A stretch of DNA of 32,314 nucleotides from Candidatus Arcticimaribacter sp. UBA7428 (GCA_002477625.1 DLQQ01000021.1:1-32314), one strand, 5' to 3'. Shown: positions 8,491-16,750, counted from the stretch's first letter. Made by a program: numbers and translations. The notes: a model not told the origin generated them from the letters alone.

Positions 8491-10547
8491 TACTTCAATA
8501 GAGCTTTAAAGTATTCGTGCATTTCCCACTGGGAGCGCAAAGGTTTTCCTGTTGTTTTCTTGAATTTATTTTGGATCGGCCCATTTAAAATTCGAGCCTT
8601 GACGTTGTCGTTCCAACTGATCATAAAGGTGTCTAATAATTGCTTTTGCAAATCCAAATCATAGATTGGACAAGCAACTTCAACCCTGTTTTCAATATTA
8701 CGGGTCATCAAATCTGCTGAAGAAATATACATCTTGGGTTCCCCTCCATTTTCAAAAATATAAACTCTGGGATGTTCCAAGTATTTATCGACAATACTAA
8801 TGACTTCGATCTGTTCGCTCATCCCCTTAACTCCGGGAATTAAGCAACAAACTCCCCGAACGATCATGCGAATTTCAACTCCTGCATTACTGGCTTCATA
8901 GAGTTTTTCTATGATTTTATTGTTTGTAATGCTGTTGAGTTTTAGTTTAATTTTTGCTGGTTTCCCTTGGAGTGCATTTTCAATTTCATTTTCAATCAGT
9001 CGGTTCAGTACTACAGCAGTATAATGCGGAGAAACGATCAAGTGTTTGTAGGAATTTATCTTGTAGTTTACTTCAAAAAAACCAAACACCTTCCCAACAT
9101 CTTTCAATACTTTTTGATGGGTAGTAAAGAGGGTATAATCCGTGTAAATTTTAGCAGTGCTTTCGTTGAAGTTTCCTGAACTAATGAAACCGTATCGCTT
9201 GAACTTTTTCCCTTCTTCTCGTTCTACCAAGCAGATCTTCGTATGTACTTTCAATCCGGGAACACCAAAAATAAGTTGTACGCCTGCTGCTTCCAAACGT
9301 TCTGCAAAGATGATGTTGTTCTTCTCGTCAAAACGAGCCTGTAATTCGATTTGCACGGTAACTTTCTTTCCGTTTTTAGCTGCATTGATTAGGGCACTAA
9401 CAACCTGAGAGTTTTGAGACAAACGGTATAAGGTTATTTTGATGGTTCTCACCTTAGGATCCAGGGCTGCCTCCCGTAAAAATTTGATGACATACGCGAA
9501 GTTGTGATAAGGCGCATAAAGAAGAAAGTCCTTCTCAGCAATGGATTTAAAAATATTACCATCCAATCGCAAATCTTTAATCAGCAAAGGAGGTACAGAC
9601 GGATACATTAGGTCACTTCTGTCTAAACTTGGGAAGTTCATATAATCTCTTCGGTGATGGTACCTCCCACCTGGAATTAGACTGTCGGTAGTTCCGATGC
9701 CAAGTTTTTTCATTATAAAATTCAGCGTATCCTCAGGAATGGTCTTATCATAGACCAGGCGAACCGGATCTCCAATCATACGATCTTTCACACTATTCAT
9801 GATCTTTTCTACATAGCTTTTACCTACATCTTCTTCTAAATCAAGTTCTGCGTCACGGGTAATTTTGACCATATGCGCTTCAATCGAAGAATAATTGAAC
9901 ATGTTGAAAATCAAATGAAAATTATAGCGAATCAAATCATCCAATAACATTACATACTGCTTGTCTCCATCTTTTGGGAGGACTACAAAACGATCCAATT
10001 GTTTTGGCAACTCGATTAGAGCGTATAGAGGGGAAGACTCTCCTTGCTCGTCGACTGTAAGTGTTACTACCAAAAAAGCTTTGTTGTCGCTTAAATCTTG
10101 TTCTTGATCGTGCAGTATAACGGTCACCAATGCTGGCCCAACCTTTTCAATGAAGAAGTTATTTAAAAATTGCTCTTGGTCTGGGCGGACTTCTTTTTCA
10201 TTTAAAAAGATAATGTTCTCGTCTGCCATTTCATTTTCTATGTCCTGAAGAATATCCAAACTTTCCCGTTGTTGGTCAATAACAATTTGTGTTATTTCTT
10301 CGAGCAACTCTGACGCTGCAATCCCCCCGAGGGCTTTTTTCCCAGTCAAAACAGATTGAGAAATACGTTTAACAGTAGCAAAACGGACTTGAAAAAACTC
10401 ATCTAAGTTATTAGAAAAAATCCCTAAGAAACGAAGTCGTTCAATTAGAGGAACGGTCTTTTCTGATGCTTCTTGAAGTACCCGAGCATTAAAATCCAAC
10501 CAGCTTATTTCTCGGTTGACGTATCGTTTAGATTGTATTTCTTTCAT
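8490..10547 (-). CDS. ppk1: Polyphosphate kinase 1
   Basis: PPK1 reversibly transfers the ATP gamma-phosphate onto polyphosphate through a phosphohistidine. Length 685 aa matches E. coli (688). The N-domain starts YVNREISWLDFNARVLQEA (9-27). The catalytic phospholipase-D-like half has KITLYRLSQNSQVVSAL (370-386), LQARFDEKNN (402-411) and GLKVHTKICLVE (431-442), where His435 is the expected phosphorylated residue. YGFISSGNFNESTAKIY follows, and the C-terminal part has MTRNIENRVEVACPIYD. Overlaps of 4 bases with the upstream sixA-like gene and 1 base with ppx show one operon for polyphosphate turnover. Confidence 0.96.
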   Translation of the reverse strand: MKEIQSKRYVNREISWLDFNARVLQEASEKTVPLIERLRFLGIFSNNLDEFFQVRFATVKRISQSVLTGKKALGGIAASELLEEITQIVIDQQRESLDILQDIENEMADENIIFLNEKEVRPDQEQFLNNFFIEKVGPALVTVILHDQEQDLSDNKAFLVVTLTVDEQGESSPLYALIELPKQLDRFVVLPKDGDKQYVMLLDDLIRYNFHLIFNMFNYSSIEAHMVKITRDAELDLEEDVGKSYVEKIMNSVKDRMIGDPVRLVYDKTIPEDTLNFIMKKLGIGTTDSLIPGGRYHHRRDYMNFPSLDRSDLMYPSVPPLLIKDLRLDGNIFKSIAEKDFLLYAPYHNFAYVIKFLREAALDPKVRTIKITLYRLSQNSQVVSALINAAKNGKKVTVQIELQARFDEKNNIIFAERLEAAGVQLIFGVPGLKVHTKICLVEREEGKKFKRYGFISSGNFNESTAKIYTDYTLFTTHQKVLKDVGKVFGFFEVNYKINSYKHLIVSPHYTAVVLNRLIENEIENALQGKPAKIKLKLNSITNNKIIEKLYEASNAGVEIRMIVRGVCCLIPGVKGMSEQIEVISIVDKYLEHPRVYIFENGGEPKMYISSADLMTRNIENRVEVACPIYDLDLQKQLLDTFMISWNDNVKARILNGPIQNKFKKTTGKPLRSQWEMHEYFKALLK

Positions 10548-11032
10548 AAATTGGATAGCGATTTTGGAGAACCATGTAGGGATGTTCCTTGTTTAATTTC
10601 TGACCAGCGGTTGGCATCAAAGGTCAATTGTGCCCAACAAGCAGTACTGAGTTCCGGAACGTTATTCTCTGATAATTCTTGGGTAACTACAGAAAAGGCA
10701 GGGTTATGACCCACAAGCAGCAGATGATCATAAACATCATCGAGCCTTTTAATGTATTTGAGTAAATCGCTGGAATTGAACGTATACAGCGCTTCATCAA
10801 TTTTAATTTTATTCATATCGTAGTCTAGACTGTGGGCTAAGATGGTTGCTGTTTGTAGCGCCCGGTTTGCTGGACTGGACATGATACACTGGGCAGCACT
10901 AAAAACAGTGTTCCAATGCATTGCAACCTGCTGAATCGCTTGTATACCTGAATTTGAAAGCGGTCGGTTCCGATCCGAAACCGGACTGTCCCAACTGGAC
11001 TTAGCATGTCTTAAAAATATCAGGTTCTTCAT
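10544..11032 (-). CDS. SixA-like histidine phosphatase superfamily protein
   Basis: Small (162 aa) phosphoglycerate-mutase-fold phosphatase of the SixA type, which in E. coli removes phosphate from phosphohistidine proteins. The nucleophile motif is LIFLRHAKSSWD (4-15; RHA in place of RHG), followed by DRNRPLSNSGIQAI. MSSPANRALQTA (about 52-63) and LLVGHNPAFS (about 105-114) supply the other pocket residues. It lies one base after the pdxH stop and overlaps ppk1 by four bases (ATGA), so it is part of the polyphosphate operon. PPK1 itself works through a phosphohistidine, so a functional link is tempting but unproven. Confidence 0.88.
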   Translation of the reverse strand: MKNLIFLRHAKSSWDSPVSDRNRPLSNSGIQAIQQVAMHWNTVFSAAQCIMSSPANRALQTATILAHSLDYDMNKIKIDEALYTFNSSDLLKYIKRLDDVYDHLLLVGHNPAFSVVTQELSENNVPELSTACWAQLTFDANRWSEIKQGTSLHGSPKSLSNL

Positions 11033-11033
11033 T

Positions 11034-11687
11034 TTAGGGTGCTAGACGTGTTGATGTCCAGATTTTTTTTTCATTTAAAGAAAATTCCATTCGATCGTGC
11101 AAACGGTTGGGTCTGCCTTGCCAAAATTCATAACTATGGGGTACCACTAAAAAACCACCCCAATAATCCGGGCGTTTTATTTCTTCTTGTTCGTATTGCA
11201 CTTGAAATTTCTGGAGCCGAGTTTCTAAAAAAGTACGGTCCTCTATGGGCTGACTTTGAGGAGAAACAACAGCTCCAATTTGACTTCCTATCGGACGAGA
11301 ATAAAAATAAGCATCCGAAGTTTCTTCTGAAACTTTTTGAGCTACACCTTTAATTATAATTTGACGTTCCATTGCAGGCCAGAAAAAAGTCAAACCGACT
11401 TTGTTGTAAGCTTCAATTGCTTGCCCTTTTTGACTTTTATAATTGGTGTAAAAGACGAATCCCTCCGAGCTAAACTGTTTTAATAACACCACACGGGCCT
11501 TTGGAAATCCATCTGTGCCTATGGTAGCAATACTCATTGCATTGGCTTCTTCAACTTCGGGATGAGTATCAGCAGCAGCAAACCAATCTTTAAACAACGC
11601 AGCTGGATGCATTGCTTTTTTATCATCGCCTAAGGCACCTTTTTCGTATGACTTCCGTAAGTGTCCGATGTCGTTCTCTTCCTTCAT
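11034..11687 (-). CDS. pdxH: Pyridoxamine 5'-phosphate oxidase
   Basis: FMN enzyme that oxidises pyridoxine- or pyridoxamine-5'-phosphate to pyridoxal-5'-phosphate, the last step of vitamin B6 synthesis and salvage. The 217 aa show the family landmarks: LRKSYEKGAL near the N-terminus, AMSIATIGTDGFPKARVVLLK (FMN binding), GFVFYTNYKSQKGQ, FFWPAMERQIIIKG, YFYSRPIGSQIGA and the C-terminal WQGRPNRLHDRMEF substrate/FMN signature. It is the first gene of the tight leftward group with sixA, ppk1 and ppx. The 90-base gap before it holds a possible promoter but no exact TAnnTTTG box. Confidence 0.96.
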   Translation of the reverse strand: MKEENDIGHLRKSYEKGALGDDKKAMHPAALFKDWFAAADTHPEVEEANAMSIATIGTDGFPKARVVLLKQFSSEGFVFYTNYKSQKGQAIEAYNKVGLTFFWPAMERQIIIKGVAQKVSEETSDAYFYSRPIGSQIGAVVSPQSQPIEDRTFLETRLQKFQVQYEQEEIKRPDYWGGFLVVPHSYEFWQGRPNRLHDRMEFSLNEKKIWTSTRLAP

Positions 11688-11777
11688 AACTGCAAGTTAC
11701 AATAACCGAGAAAGAAATTTAAATTTTGAGCCTTGAAAGGAGGTAAAATTCGTTTTTCTTTAGATAAAAAGGGAGGG

Positions 11778-12683
11778 CTATATTTCAAAAACCTTGTTGT
11801 CTTCAGCTAAATATACGTTTTGAAAAGACGTTTGTGCTTCATCAACAAATGCGTTTAAATCACCATAGCGGGTAGAATAATGCCCAAGAATTAACCCACC
11901 AACCTGGGCTTTAGCTGCAATTTGTGCCGCTTGTCCTGCTGTGCTGTGCTTGGTTTTTGCGGCTAAATCGAGATGATTTTTCAAAAAAGTAGATTCGTGA
12001 TACAGCATCGTTGCATTGGCAATGATGGGGACGATGTCTTCTTTATAAGCCGTATCGCTACAAAATGCATAGGATTTTGGGGGTTCAGGGTCTAAGGTTA
12101 ACTCTGCGTTTGAAATTAATTCACCCGCAGTATTCAAATAATCTTTTCCAGCTTTTAGGTTTTCCATATCACAAACCTCAACACCATGTACTTTTGCAGC
12201 TTCACTATTAATTTTGCGTGGACCGATTTTCTCTTCAAAAAAGTAACCGTTCGTATACACACGATGATTCAGAGGAACAGTAGAAACTTTGACTTTCTCG
12301 TCCTCAAAAACAATTACAGATCCTGTACCATCCAGTTCATGAAAATAAAGCGCATAATCGGTCCAAGACTTAGCCAATTTAAGTTGTAGACTAATGATTT
12401 CTTTGATTCCTTTTGGCCCATATATGTGCAGATTAGCTTCTCTTCCCAGTAAACGAAACGTACTGATCAGTCCAATCAAGCCATAAAAATGATCTCCGTG
12501 TAGATGTGAAATAAAAATATGCTGAATACGAGCAAATTTGACCCCCAACTTACGCAACTGCATCTGCGTACCCTCTCCACAGTCGATAAGCATCAAGTGC
12601 CCTTTTATTTCAAGTAATTGAGCTGTTGTTTGAGAGTTTTTACGAGGAGTTGCTGCATGACAGCCGATGATGGTTAATTGCAT
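11778..12683 (-). CDS. rnz: Ribonuclease Z
   Basis: Zinc-dependent tRNA 3'-end endonuclease of the metallo-beta-lactamase fold, 301 aa. The metal motif HLHGDH is residues 60-65, preceded by LMLIDCGEGTQMQLRKLG (30-47). FCSDTAY (about 208-214) supplies a metal aspartate and LILGHYSTRY (about 264-273) the last histidine. The flexible-arm region before the SDTAY motif is short, typical of bacterial RNase Z. It follows the 109-aa unknown gene by four bases at the end of the pyrRB group, so tRNA maturation is co-expressed with pyrimidine synthesis genes here. Confidence 0.95.
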   Translation of the reverse strand: MQLTIIGCHAATPRKNSQTTAQLLEIKGHLMLIDCGEGTQMQLRKLGVKFARIQHIFISHLHGDHFYGLIGLISTFRLLGREANLHIYGPKGIKEIISLQLKLAKSWTDYALYFHELDGTGSVIVFEDEKVKVSTVPLNHRVYTNGYFFEEKIGPRKINSEAAKVHGVEVCDMENLKAGKDYLNTAGELISNAELTLDPEPPKSYAFCSDTAYKEDIVPIIANATMLYHESTFLKNHLDLAAKTKHSTAGQAAQIAAKAQVGGLILGHYSTRYGDLNAFVDEAQTSFQNVYLAEDNKVFEI

Positions 12684-12687
12684 AATT

Positions 12688-13017
12688 CTAAAATCCTAAG
12701 TCGCGTTGTATACGCTCCAATTCGATGAAATCGTCTGCCTCTTCTAGGGTTGGGACAACAACCCATGTTTCTGGAAGGTCCCTGTATTGTTTGGGTAAAG
12801 CAACGGTAACGCAGGAGTAATCATCATTTTGGAAGGCTGCTAGAACAAAGGTAAGTGCATCGTTATGTGCATTCAGATTTGGAAGTTGCAGCGCATCAAA
12901 AACAACATCAAGCTCTTGTGCTTTCTCGGTGTAATCGGAACAAAAAGCCTTGGGGTTTTTAATGTTTTCCTCATCTAGTCGCAATACAAGGGTGTTGTTT
13001 TCTTTACTTAAAATCAT
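12688..13017 (-). CDS. Hypothetical protein in the pyrRB-rnz operon (possibly STAS-like)
   Basis: A 109-aa acidic, soluble protein with no signal peptide or membrane helix. I do not recognise it with certainty. The strand/helix alternation (NTLVLRLDEENIKN, LDVVFDALQLPNLN, ALTFVLAAFQN, SCVTVALPKQY) and length would fit a STAS-type fold, as in anti-sigma antagonists, but the conserved phosphorylatable serine motif of that family is not clear. The C-terminus EEADDFIELERIQRDLGF looks well conserved in style. It overlaps pyrB by four bases (ATGA) and precedes rnz by four, so it is a real co-translated gene rather than a spurious frame. Confidence 0.72.
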   Translation of the reverse strand: MILSKENNTLVLRLDEENIKNPKAFCSDYTEKAQELDVVFDALQLPNLNAHNDALTFVLAAFQNDDYSCVTVALPKQYRDLPETWVVVPTLEEADDFIELERIQRDLGF

Positions 13018-13952
13018 TGTGCAGGAATCATTATTTTTGAGGCTAAAAGGTAGATCACGGCCATGCGAATTGCAACTCCATTTTCTACTTGATCTAAAAT
13101 GATGGCTTGGTCAGAATCGGCAACTTGAGAACTGATTTCGACACCTCGATTGATTGGACCGGGATGCAAGACCACAATTTCTTTATTTAAACTTTTTAGA
13201 AGGGGAAGGCCCAAACCATAAAGCTGCGTATACTCTCGGATGGAAGGGAAATAACTTTTATCCATTCGCTCATTTTGTACCCGAAGCATATTCGCCGCAT
13301 CACACCATTGTAGGGCTTTCTTAAGATCCAGTTCAACCGCAACACCTAAAGACTCATAATGCTTAGGCAAAAGACTTTTAGGTCCGCAGAGCTTCACTTC
13401 TGCACCTAGTTTTTTGAGAGCAAAAATATTGGAGAGTGCTACTCGTGAATGCAAGATGTCACCAACTATTACTATTTTCTTACCCGCTACCTCTCCGAAT
13501 TTTTCTCGTATTGAAAAAGCATCGAGCAAGGCTTGGGTTGGATGTTCATGGGTTCCGTCTCCTGCGTTGATTATACAGGCATCGACATTCTTAGACAAAA
13601 AAGAGGCCGCACCGGGATTGGGGTGACGCATCACCACCATATCGACCTTCATCGCCAAGATGTTGTTTACCGTATCGATGAGGGTTTCTCCTTTTTTAAC
13701 GGAAGATTGTGCTGCAGAAAAATTTATGACATCAGCACTTAAACGTTTTTCGGCTAATTCAAAAGAAAGCTTTGTTCGAGTACTGTTTTCAAAAAAAAGA
13801 TTGGCGATTGTAATATCGCGCAGGGTGGGCACCTTTTTTATTTTTCTGTTGATTACTTCTTTGAAGTGATCCGCAGTTTCAAAGATGAGATGAAGATCAT
13901 CTTCTTTTAAGTATTTTATTCCCAATAAATGGTCTACACTTAATTCACTCAT
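13014..13952 (-). CDS. pyrB: Aspartate carbamoyltransferase catalytic subunit
   Basis: ATCase catalytic chain, condensing carbamoyl phosphate with aspartate in pyrimidine synthesis; 312 aa. The carbamoyl-phosphate motif FENSTRTKLSFE has STRT at 57-60; SVKKGET (84-90), HPTQALLDAF (137-146), DILHSRVA (165-172) and HPGPINRGVEI (263-273) complete the active site. No pyrI regulatory gene is adjacent. It overlaps pyrR upstream and the 109-aa gene downstream by four bases each. This fits a PyrR-associated, PyrI-independent ATCase. Confidence 0.97.
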   Translation of the reverse strand: MSELSVDHLLGIKYLKEDDLHLIFETADHFKEVINRKIKKVPTLRDITIANLFFENSTRTKLSFELAEKRLSADVINFSAAQSSVKKGETLIDTVNNILAMKVDMVVMRHPNPGAASFLSKNVDACIINAGDGTHEHPTQALLDAFSIREKFGEVAGKKIVIVGDILHSRVALSNIFALKKLGAEVKLCGPKSLLPKHYESLGVAVELDLKKALQWCDAANMLRVQNERMDKSYFPSIREYTQLYGLGLPLLKSLNKEIVVLHPGPINRGVEISSQVADSDQAIILDQVENGVAIRMAVIYLLASKIMIPAQ

Positions 13953-14494
13953 AGGGTTTCTTTAATCAAATATACCGCATCTTCGTCTGTTACTTCTTTC
14001 CATTTTACCTCCACCTTATCGTTTTGTAAGGAATCTATTTGACGTCCAACATAGTCGGGCTGTATAGGAAGATGGCGGCTGAAACGACGATCAATAAGGG
14101 TCAATAATTCTATTTCACTTGGTCGTCCATACGATTCAATTGCCGTTAGAGCAGCTCGAATACTTCGTCCGGTATATAAAACATCGTCTATAAAGACAAT
14201 ACATTTGTCTTCGACAGCAACATTCATTTGGGTTGCATTGGCCGCATGCGGCTTATCCGTTCTTCTAAAATCGTCTCTAAAAAAGGTAGTGTCAAGTTTC
14301 CCGTGGGTTATATCAATGATACCGTAGTTTTTGGTAAGTAGCTCGATCAAGCGATCCAAAACAAAAGCGCCCCGAGGCTGTAAGCCAATAAGCACTGTTT
14401 TTGAAAAATCGAGGTGGCGTTCTATTAATTGACATGCAAGGCGATGCAGTAGAATGTCTATTTGGTGTGCATTAAGAAGTAACTTGGGTTGCAT
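13949..14494 (-). CDS. pyrR: PyrR phosphoribosyltransferase (pyr operon regulator / UPRTase)
   Basis: PyrR-type type I phosphoribosyltransferase, 181 aa. In Gram-positives PyrR binds pyr mRNA as an attenuator and has uracil phosphoribosyltransferase activity. The PRPP motif is CIVFIDDVLYTGRSIRAAL (98-116), with GLQPRGAFV (37-45) before it and LLTLIDRR after. It leads the pyrR-pyrB-unknown-rnz group. A TATTTTTG -7 box about 19 bases before the start leaves a leader too short for a classical PyrR attenuator, so any regulation here would have to work in another way. Confidence 0.93.
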   Translation of the reverse strand: MQPKLLLNAHQIDILLHRLACQLIERHLDFSKTVLIGLQPRGAFVLDRLIELLTKNYGIIDITHGKLDTTFFRDDFRRTDKPHAANATQMNVAVEDKCIVFIDDVLYTGRSIRAALTAIESYGRPSEIELLTLIDRRFSRHLPIQPDYVGRQIDSLQNDKVEVKWKEVTDEDAVYLIKETL

Positions 14495-14512
14495 GCCTTT
14501 TGTTTTATACTA

Positions 14513-14520
14513 CAAAAATA
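14513..14520 (-). promoter_or_regulatory. Bacteroidota -7 box upstream of pyrR
   Basis: Minus strand TATTTTTG matches TAnnTTTG exactly, 18 bases before the pyrR ATG. The TTG -33 element is not clear. It lies downstream of the rpsA terminator, giving the pyr group its own start. Confidence 0.5.
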
Positions 14521-14554
14521 TTATTTTTTATCTAGCCCACTTGATTTATGGCAT

Positions 14555-14583
14555 AAAAAAACCCCCTTTAAATAAAGGAGGTT
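14555..14583 (-). terminator. Rho-independent terminator of rpsA
   Basis: On the minus strand, arms AACCUCCUUU (14583-14574) and AAAGGGGGUU (14569-14560) pair over ten base pairs with one G-U and a four-base loop, with a run of seven Us starting at 14561. The stem is perfect only as minus-strand RNA (the plus-strand version has a C-A mismatch), so it belongs to rpsA, which ends 23 bases upstream. Confidence 0.88.
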
Positions 14584-14605
14584 TTTACAGTTAAAGAAAA
14601 AAGGA

Positions 14606-16426
14606 TTATTTCCCTTCCATCTTTTGTTTCAATTCAGCTAAAGCATCTAGATCTCCAAGAGTCGTCTTTTCAGCGTTACTTGCAGCGATTTTCTTAGTTG
14701 CCTTGCGTATGTTATTACGCTCTTCTTCTTTGAAAAGTGCTGTATGAGATGCTACTACACGTTTGAATTCTTTGTTGAATTCAATGATTTTGAATTCAAT
14801 TTCTTCACCCAATCCGAGTTTGCTTCCGTCTTCTTTTTCAAGGTGACGTGAAGGAACAAAAGCAACAACGTGATCGTTGAAGTTGATGGTCGCACCTTTG
14901 TCAACGATTTCAGCTAATTCAGCTTTGTGCGTTGTATCAAGTGCAAATTCAGTTTCGTATTTATCCCATGGATTGTCCATTGTTTGTTTGTGACCTAAAC
15001 TGAGTTTACGTCCTTCAACATCCAATTCCAATACTAGAACTTCGATTGTATCGCCAACCGTCAGAATTTCTGATGGGTGCTTCACTTTCTTAGTCCAAGA
15101 TAAATCAGAGATGTATACTAAACCGTCGATTCCTTCTTCTAATTCGATGAATACACCGAAGTTAGTAAAGTTTCTTACGATTCCAGAATGCTTCGATTGT
15201 ACAGGATACTTAGCCGTAATATCGGTCCAAGGATCTTGAGTCAATTGCTTGATTCCAAGAGACATTTTACGTGTCTCACGATCTAAGGTCAAGATAACTG
15301 CTTCAACTTCGTCTCCAACTTTCACGAAATCTTGAGCCGAACGCAAGTGCGTAGACCAAGACATTTCAGAAACGTGGATAAGCCCTTCAACACCATCTTC
15401 GATTTCGATAAATGCACCGTAATCTGCGATTACAACAACTTTACCTTTTACTTTTTGACCTTCTTTGATTGTATCTCCCAATTGATCCCATGGATGAGCG
15501 CTCAATTGTTTTAATCCTAATTGGATTCTAGATTTGTTATCATCAAAGTCTAAGATTACCACATTGAGTTTTTGGTCTAATTCCAAAATCTCATTCGGGT
15601 GATTGATACGACTCCAAGAAAGGTCTGTAATGTGGATTAATCCATCTACACCTCCAAGGTCGATGAATACTCCGTATGAAGTAATGTTTTTAACAGTTCC
15701 TTCAAGAACTTGACCTTTTTCAAGTTGTCCAATGATTTCTTTTTTCTGTTCTTCGATATCTGCTTCGATCAAGGCTTTGTGCGATACAACAACGTTTTTG
15801 AATTCTTGGTTGATTTTAACCACTTTGAATTCCATTGTTTTATTTACATATTGATCGTAGTCACGGATTGGTTTAACGTCGATTTGAGATCCTGGTAAGA
15901 ATGCTTCGATTCCGAAAACATCTACAATCATTCCTCCTTTGGTTCTACATTTAACAAAACCATTAACGATTTCACCTGTTTCATTGGCATTGTTGACACG
16001 ATCCCATGCCTTAATCACACGTGCTTTACGGTGAGAAAGAATCAATTGACCTGTTCTGTCTTCACGAGCATCAACGATAACCTCGACTGTATCTCCTACC
16101 TTAAGGTCGGGATTGTAACGAAATTCGTTTAACGAGATAACTCCTTCAGACTTTGCATTGATATCAATAATCGCTTCACGTTCTGTCATAAAGACTACCG
16201 TTCCGTCAATCACATCCTCATCTGCTGTGTCTACAAAATTTTCTTTTACTAGGGTTTCAAACTCCAATAATTGAGCATCTTCGATTATGTCGATACCTTC
16301 TTCGTAATTATGCCAGTTAAAGTTTGAAAGGAAATCCTCTGCATTATTTGCAGTAGGTTGTGCTTGGGCTTCTTGTGGAGCTTCTTGCTCAGTAGCCTCT
16401 TGCGGTGTATTATTTTCTTCAGCCAT
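14606..16426 (-). CDS. rpsA: 30S ribosomal protein S1
   Basis: mRNA-binding ribosomal protein bS1, 606 aa with an array of S1 (OB-fold) domains. Clear repeats include GEIVNGFVKCRTKGGMIVDV, GQVLEGTVKNITSYGVFIDL, GQKVKGKVVVIADYGAFIEI and KHSGIVRNFTNFGVFIEL, each followed by GLIHxxxxSW or GLVYISDLSW. An acidic, Glu/Gln/Ala-rich N-terminal tail (residues 1-30) precedes the first domain. It stands alone, with its own promoter (16538-16567), a leader of about 100 bases holding a hairpin, and a strong terminator. Flavobacteria mostly lack Shine-Dalgarno sequences, so S1 is likely important for initiation. Confidence 0.97.
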   Translation of the reverse strand: MAEENNTPQEATEQEAPQEAQAQPTANNAEDFLSNFNWHNYEEGIDIIEDAQLLEFETLVKENFVDTADEDVIDGTVVFMTEREAIIDINAKSEGVISLNEFRYNPDLKVGDTVEVIVDAREDRTGQLILSHRKARVIKAWDRVNNANETGEIVNGFVKCRTKGGMIVDVFGIEAFLPGSQIDVKPIRDYDQYVNKTMEFKVVKINQEFKNVVVSHKALIEADIEEQKKEIIGQLEKGQVLEGTVKNITSYGVFIDLGGVDGLIHITDLSWSRINHPNEILELDQKLNVVILDFDDNKSRIQLGLKQLSAHPWDQLGDTIKEGQKVKGKVVVIADYGAFIEIEDGVEGLIHVSEMSWSTHLRSAQDFVKVGDEVEAVILTLDRETRKMSLGIKQLTQDPWTDITAKYPVQSKHSGIVRNFTNFGVFIELEEGIDGLVYISDLSWTKKVKHPSEILTVGDTIEVLVLELDVEGRKLSLGHKQTMDNPWDKYETEFALDTTHKAELAEIVDKGATINFNDHVVAFVPSRHLEKEDGSKLGLGEEIEFKIIEFNKEFKRVVASHTALFKEEERNNIRKATKKIAASNAEKTTLGDLDALAELKQKMEGK

Positions 16427-16474
16427 TGCCGATAAATATTTGTATCCCGTTGTTTTATAGAACTTTAAATGAAA

Positions 16475-16490
16475 AACAACAGAAGTTGTT
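16475..16490 (-). promoter_or_regulatory. Hairpin in the rpsA mRNA leader
   Basis: Minus strand AACAAC-UUCU-GUUGUU is a perfect six-base-pair inverted repeat with a four-base loop, about 50 bases before the rpsA start codon and inside the predicted leader. There is no U-run after it. It may take part in S1 autoregulation; this is inference. Confidence 0.4.
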
Positions 16491-16537
16491 CTTAATTTTC
16501 TTTATGTACTCTCGTTCTATTTAATCATAAGAGTGCG

Positions 16538-16567
16538 CAAATGTAAGGATAATCTGTTGACAGACAA
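16538..16567 (-). promoter_or_regulatory. rpsA promoter (TTG-N19-TACATTTG)
   Basis: Minus strand TTTG ending at 16565, then 19 bases, then TACATTTG (16545-16538). Both elements and the spacing match the Bacteroidota consensus TTG-N19-TAnnTTTG. Transcription would start near 16530, giving a leader of about 104 bases before rpsA. Confidence 0.75.
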
Positions 16568-16597
16568 AGAGCATGGTGTTCTTTTATAATTATTCTG

Positions 16598-16605
16598 TAT
16601 TTTTG
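16598..16605 (+). promoter_or_regulatory. Bacteroidota -7 box before the small ORF and acyltransferase
   Basis: TATTTTTG fully matches TAnnTTTG and is followed by CG as in other -7 boxes of this window. The transcript would start near 16611, just before the ATG at 16625. The -33 element is degenerate. It is divergent from the rpsA promoter, about 30-60 bases away. Confidence 0.55.
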
Positions 16606-16624
16606 CGAAACCAAATTTTACCCT

Positions 16625-16750
16625 ATGCAACTAACCCCAATACTCAAAAGAAATTCATCTGTAGGCTACGAAGCAAAAACAGGCCCCACATTTTGCTGCA
16701 AATCCATAAAAAAACAAGGCTGTAATTCTAAATGGAATTCAGATGAATAG
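16625..16750 (+). CDS. Small 41-aa Cys-containing protein
   Basis: A short ORF starting MQLTPILKRNSSVGYEAKTG and ending NSKWNSDE, with three cysteines (24, 25 and 33 in FCCKSIKKQGC) and a basic middle. It has its own -7 box 20 bases upstream, and its last eight bases overlap the start of the LpxL-like acyltransferase gene, so translational coupling or a leader-peptide role is possible. I do not recognise a family. A chance frame cannot be excluded, but promoter position, ATG start and overlap all argue for translation. Confidence 0.5.
   Translation: MQLTPILKRNSSVGYEAKTGPTFCCKSIKKQGCNSKWNSDE

Noticed and set aside
11730..11740. AAAGGAGGT on the plus strand between pdxH and rnz
   Set aside because: Neighbouring genes are on the other strand and no start codon or ORF follows at suitable spacing; the minus-strand resemblance to a 16S 3' end is only about ten bases.
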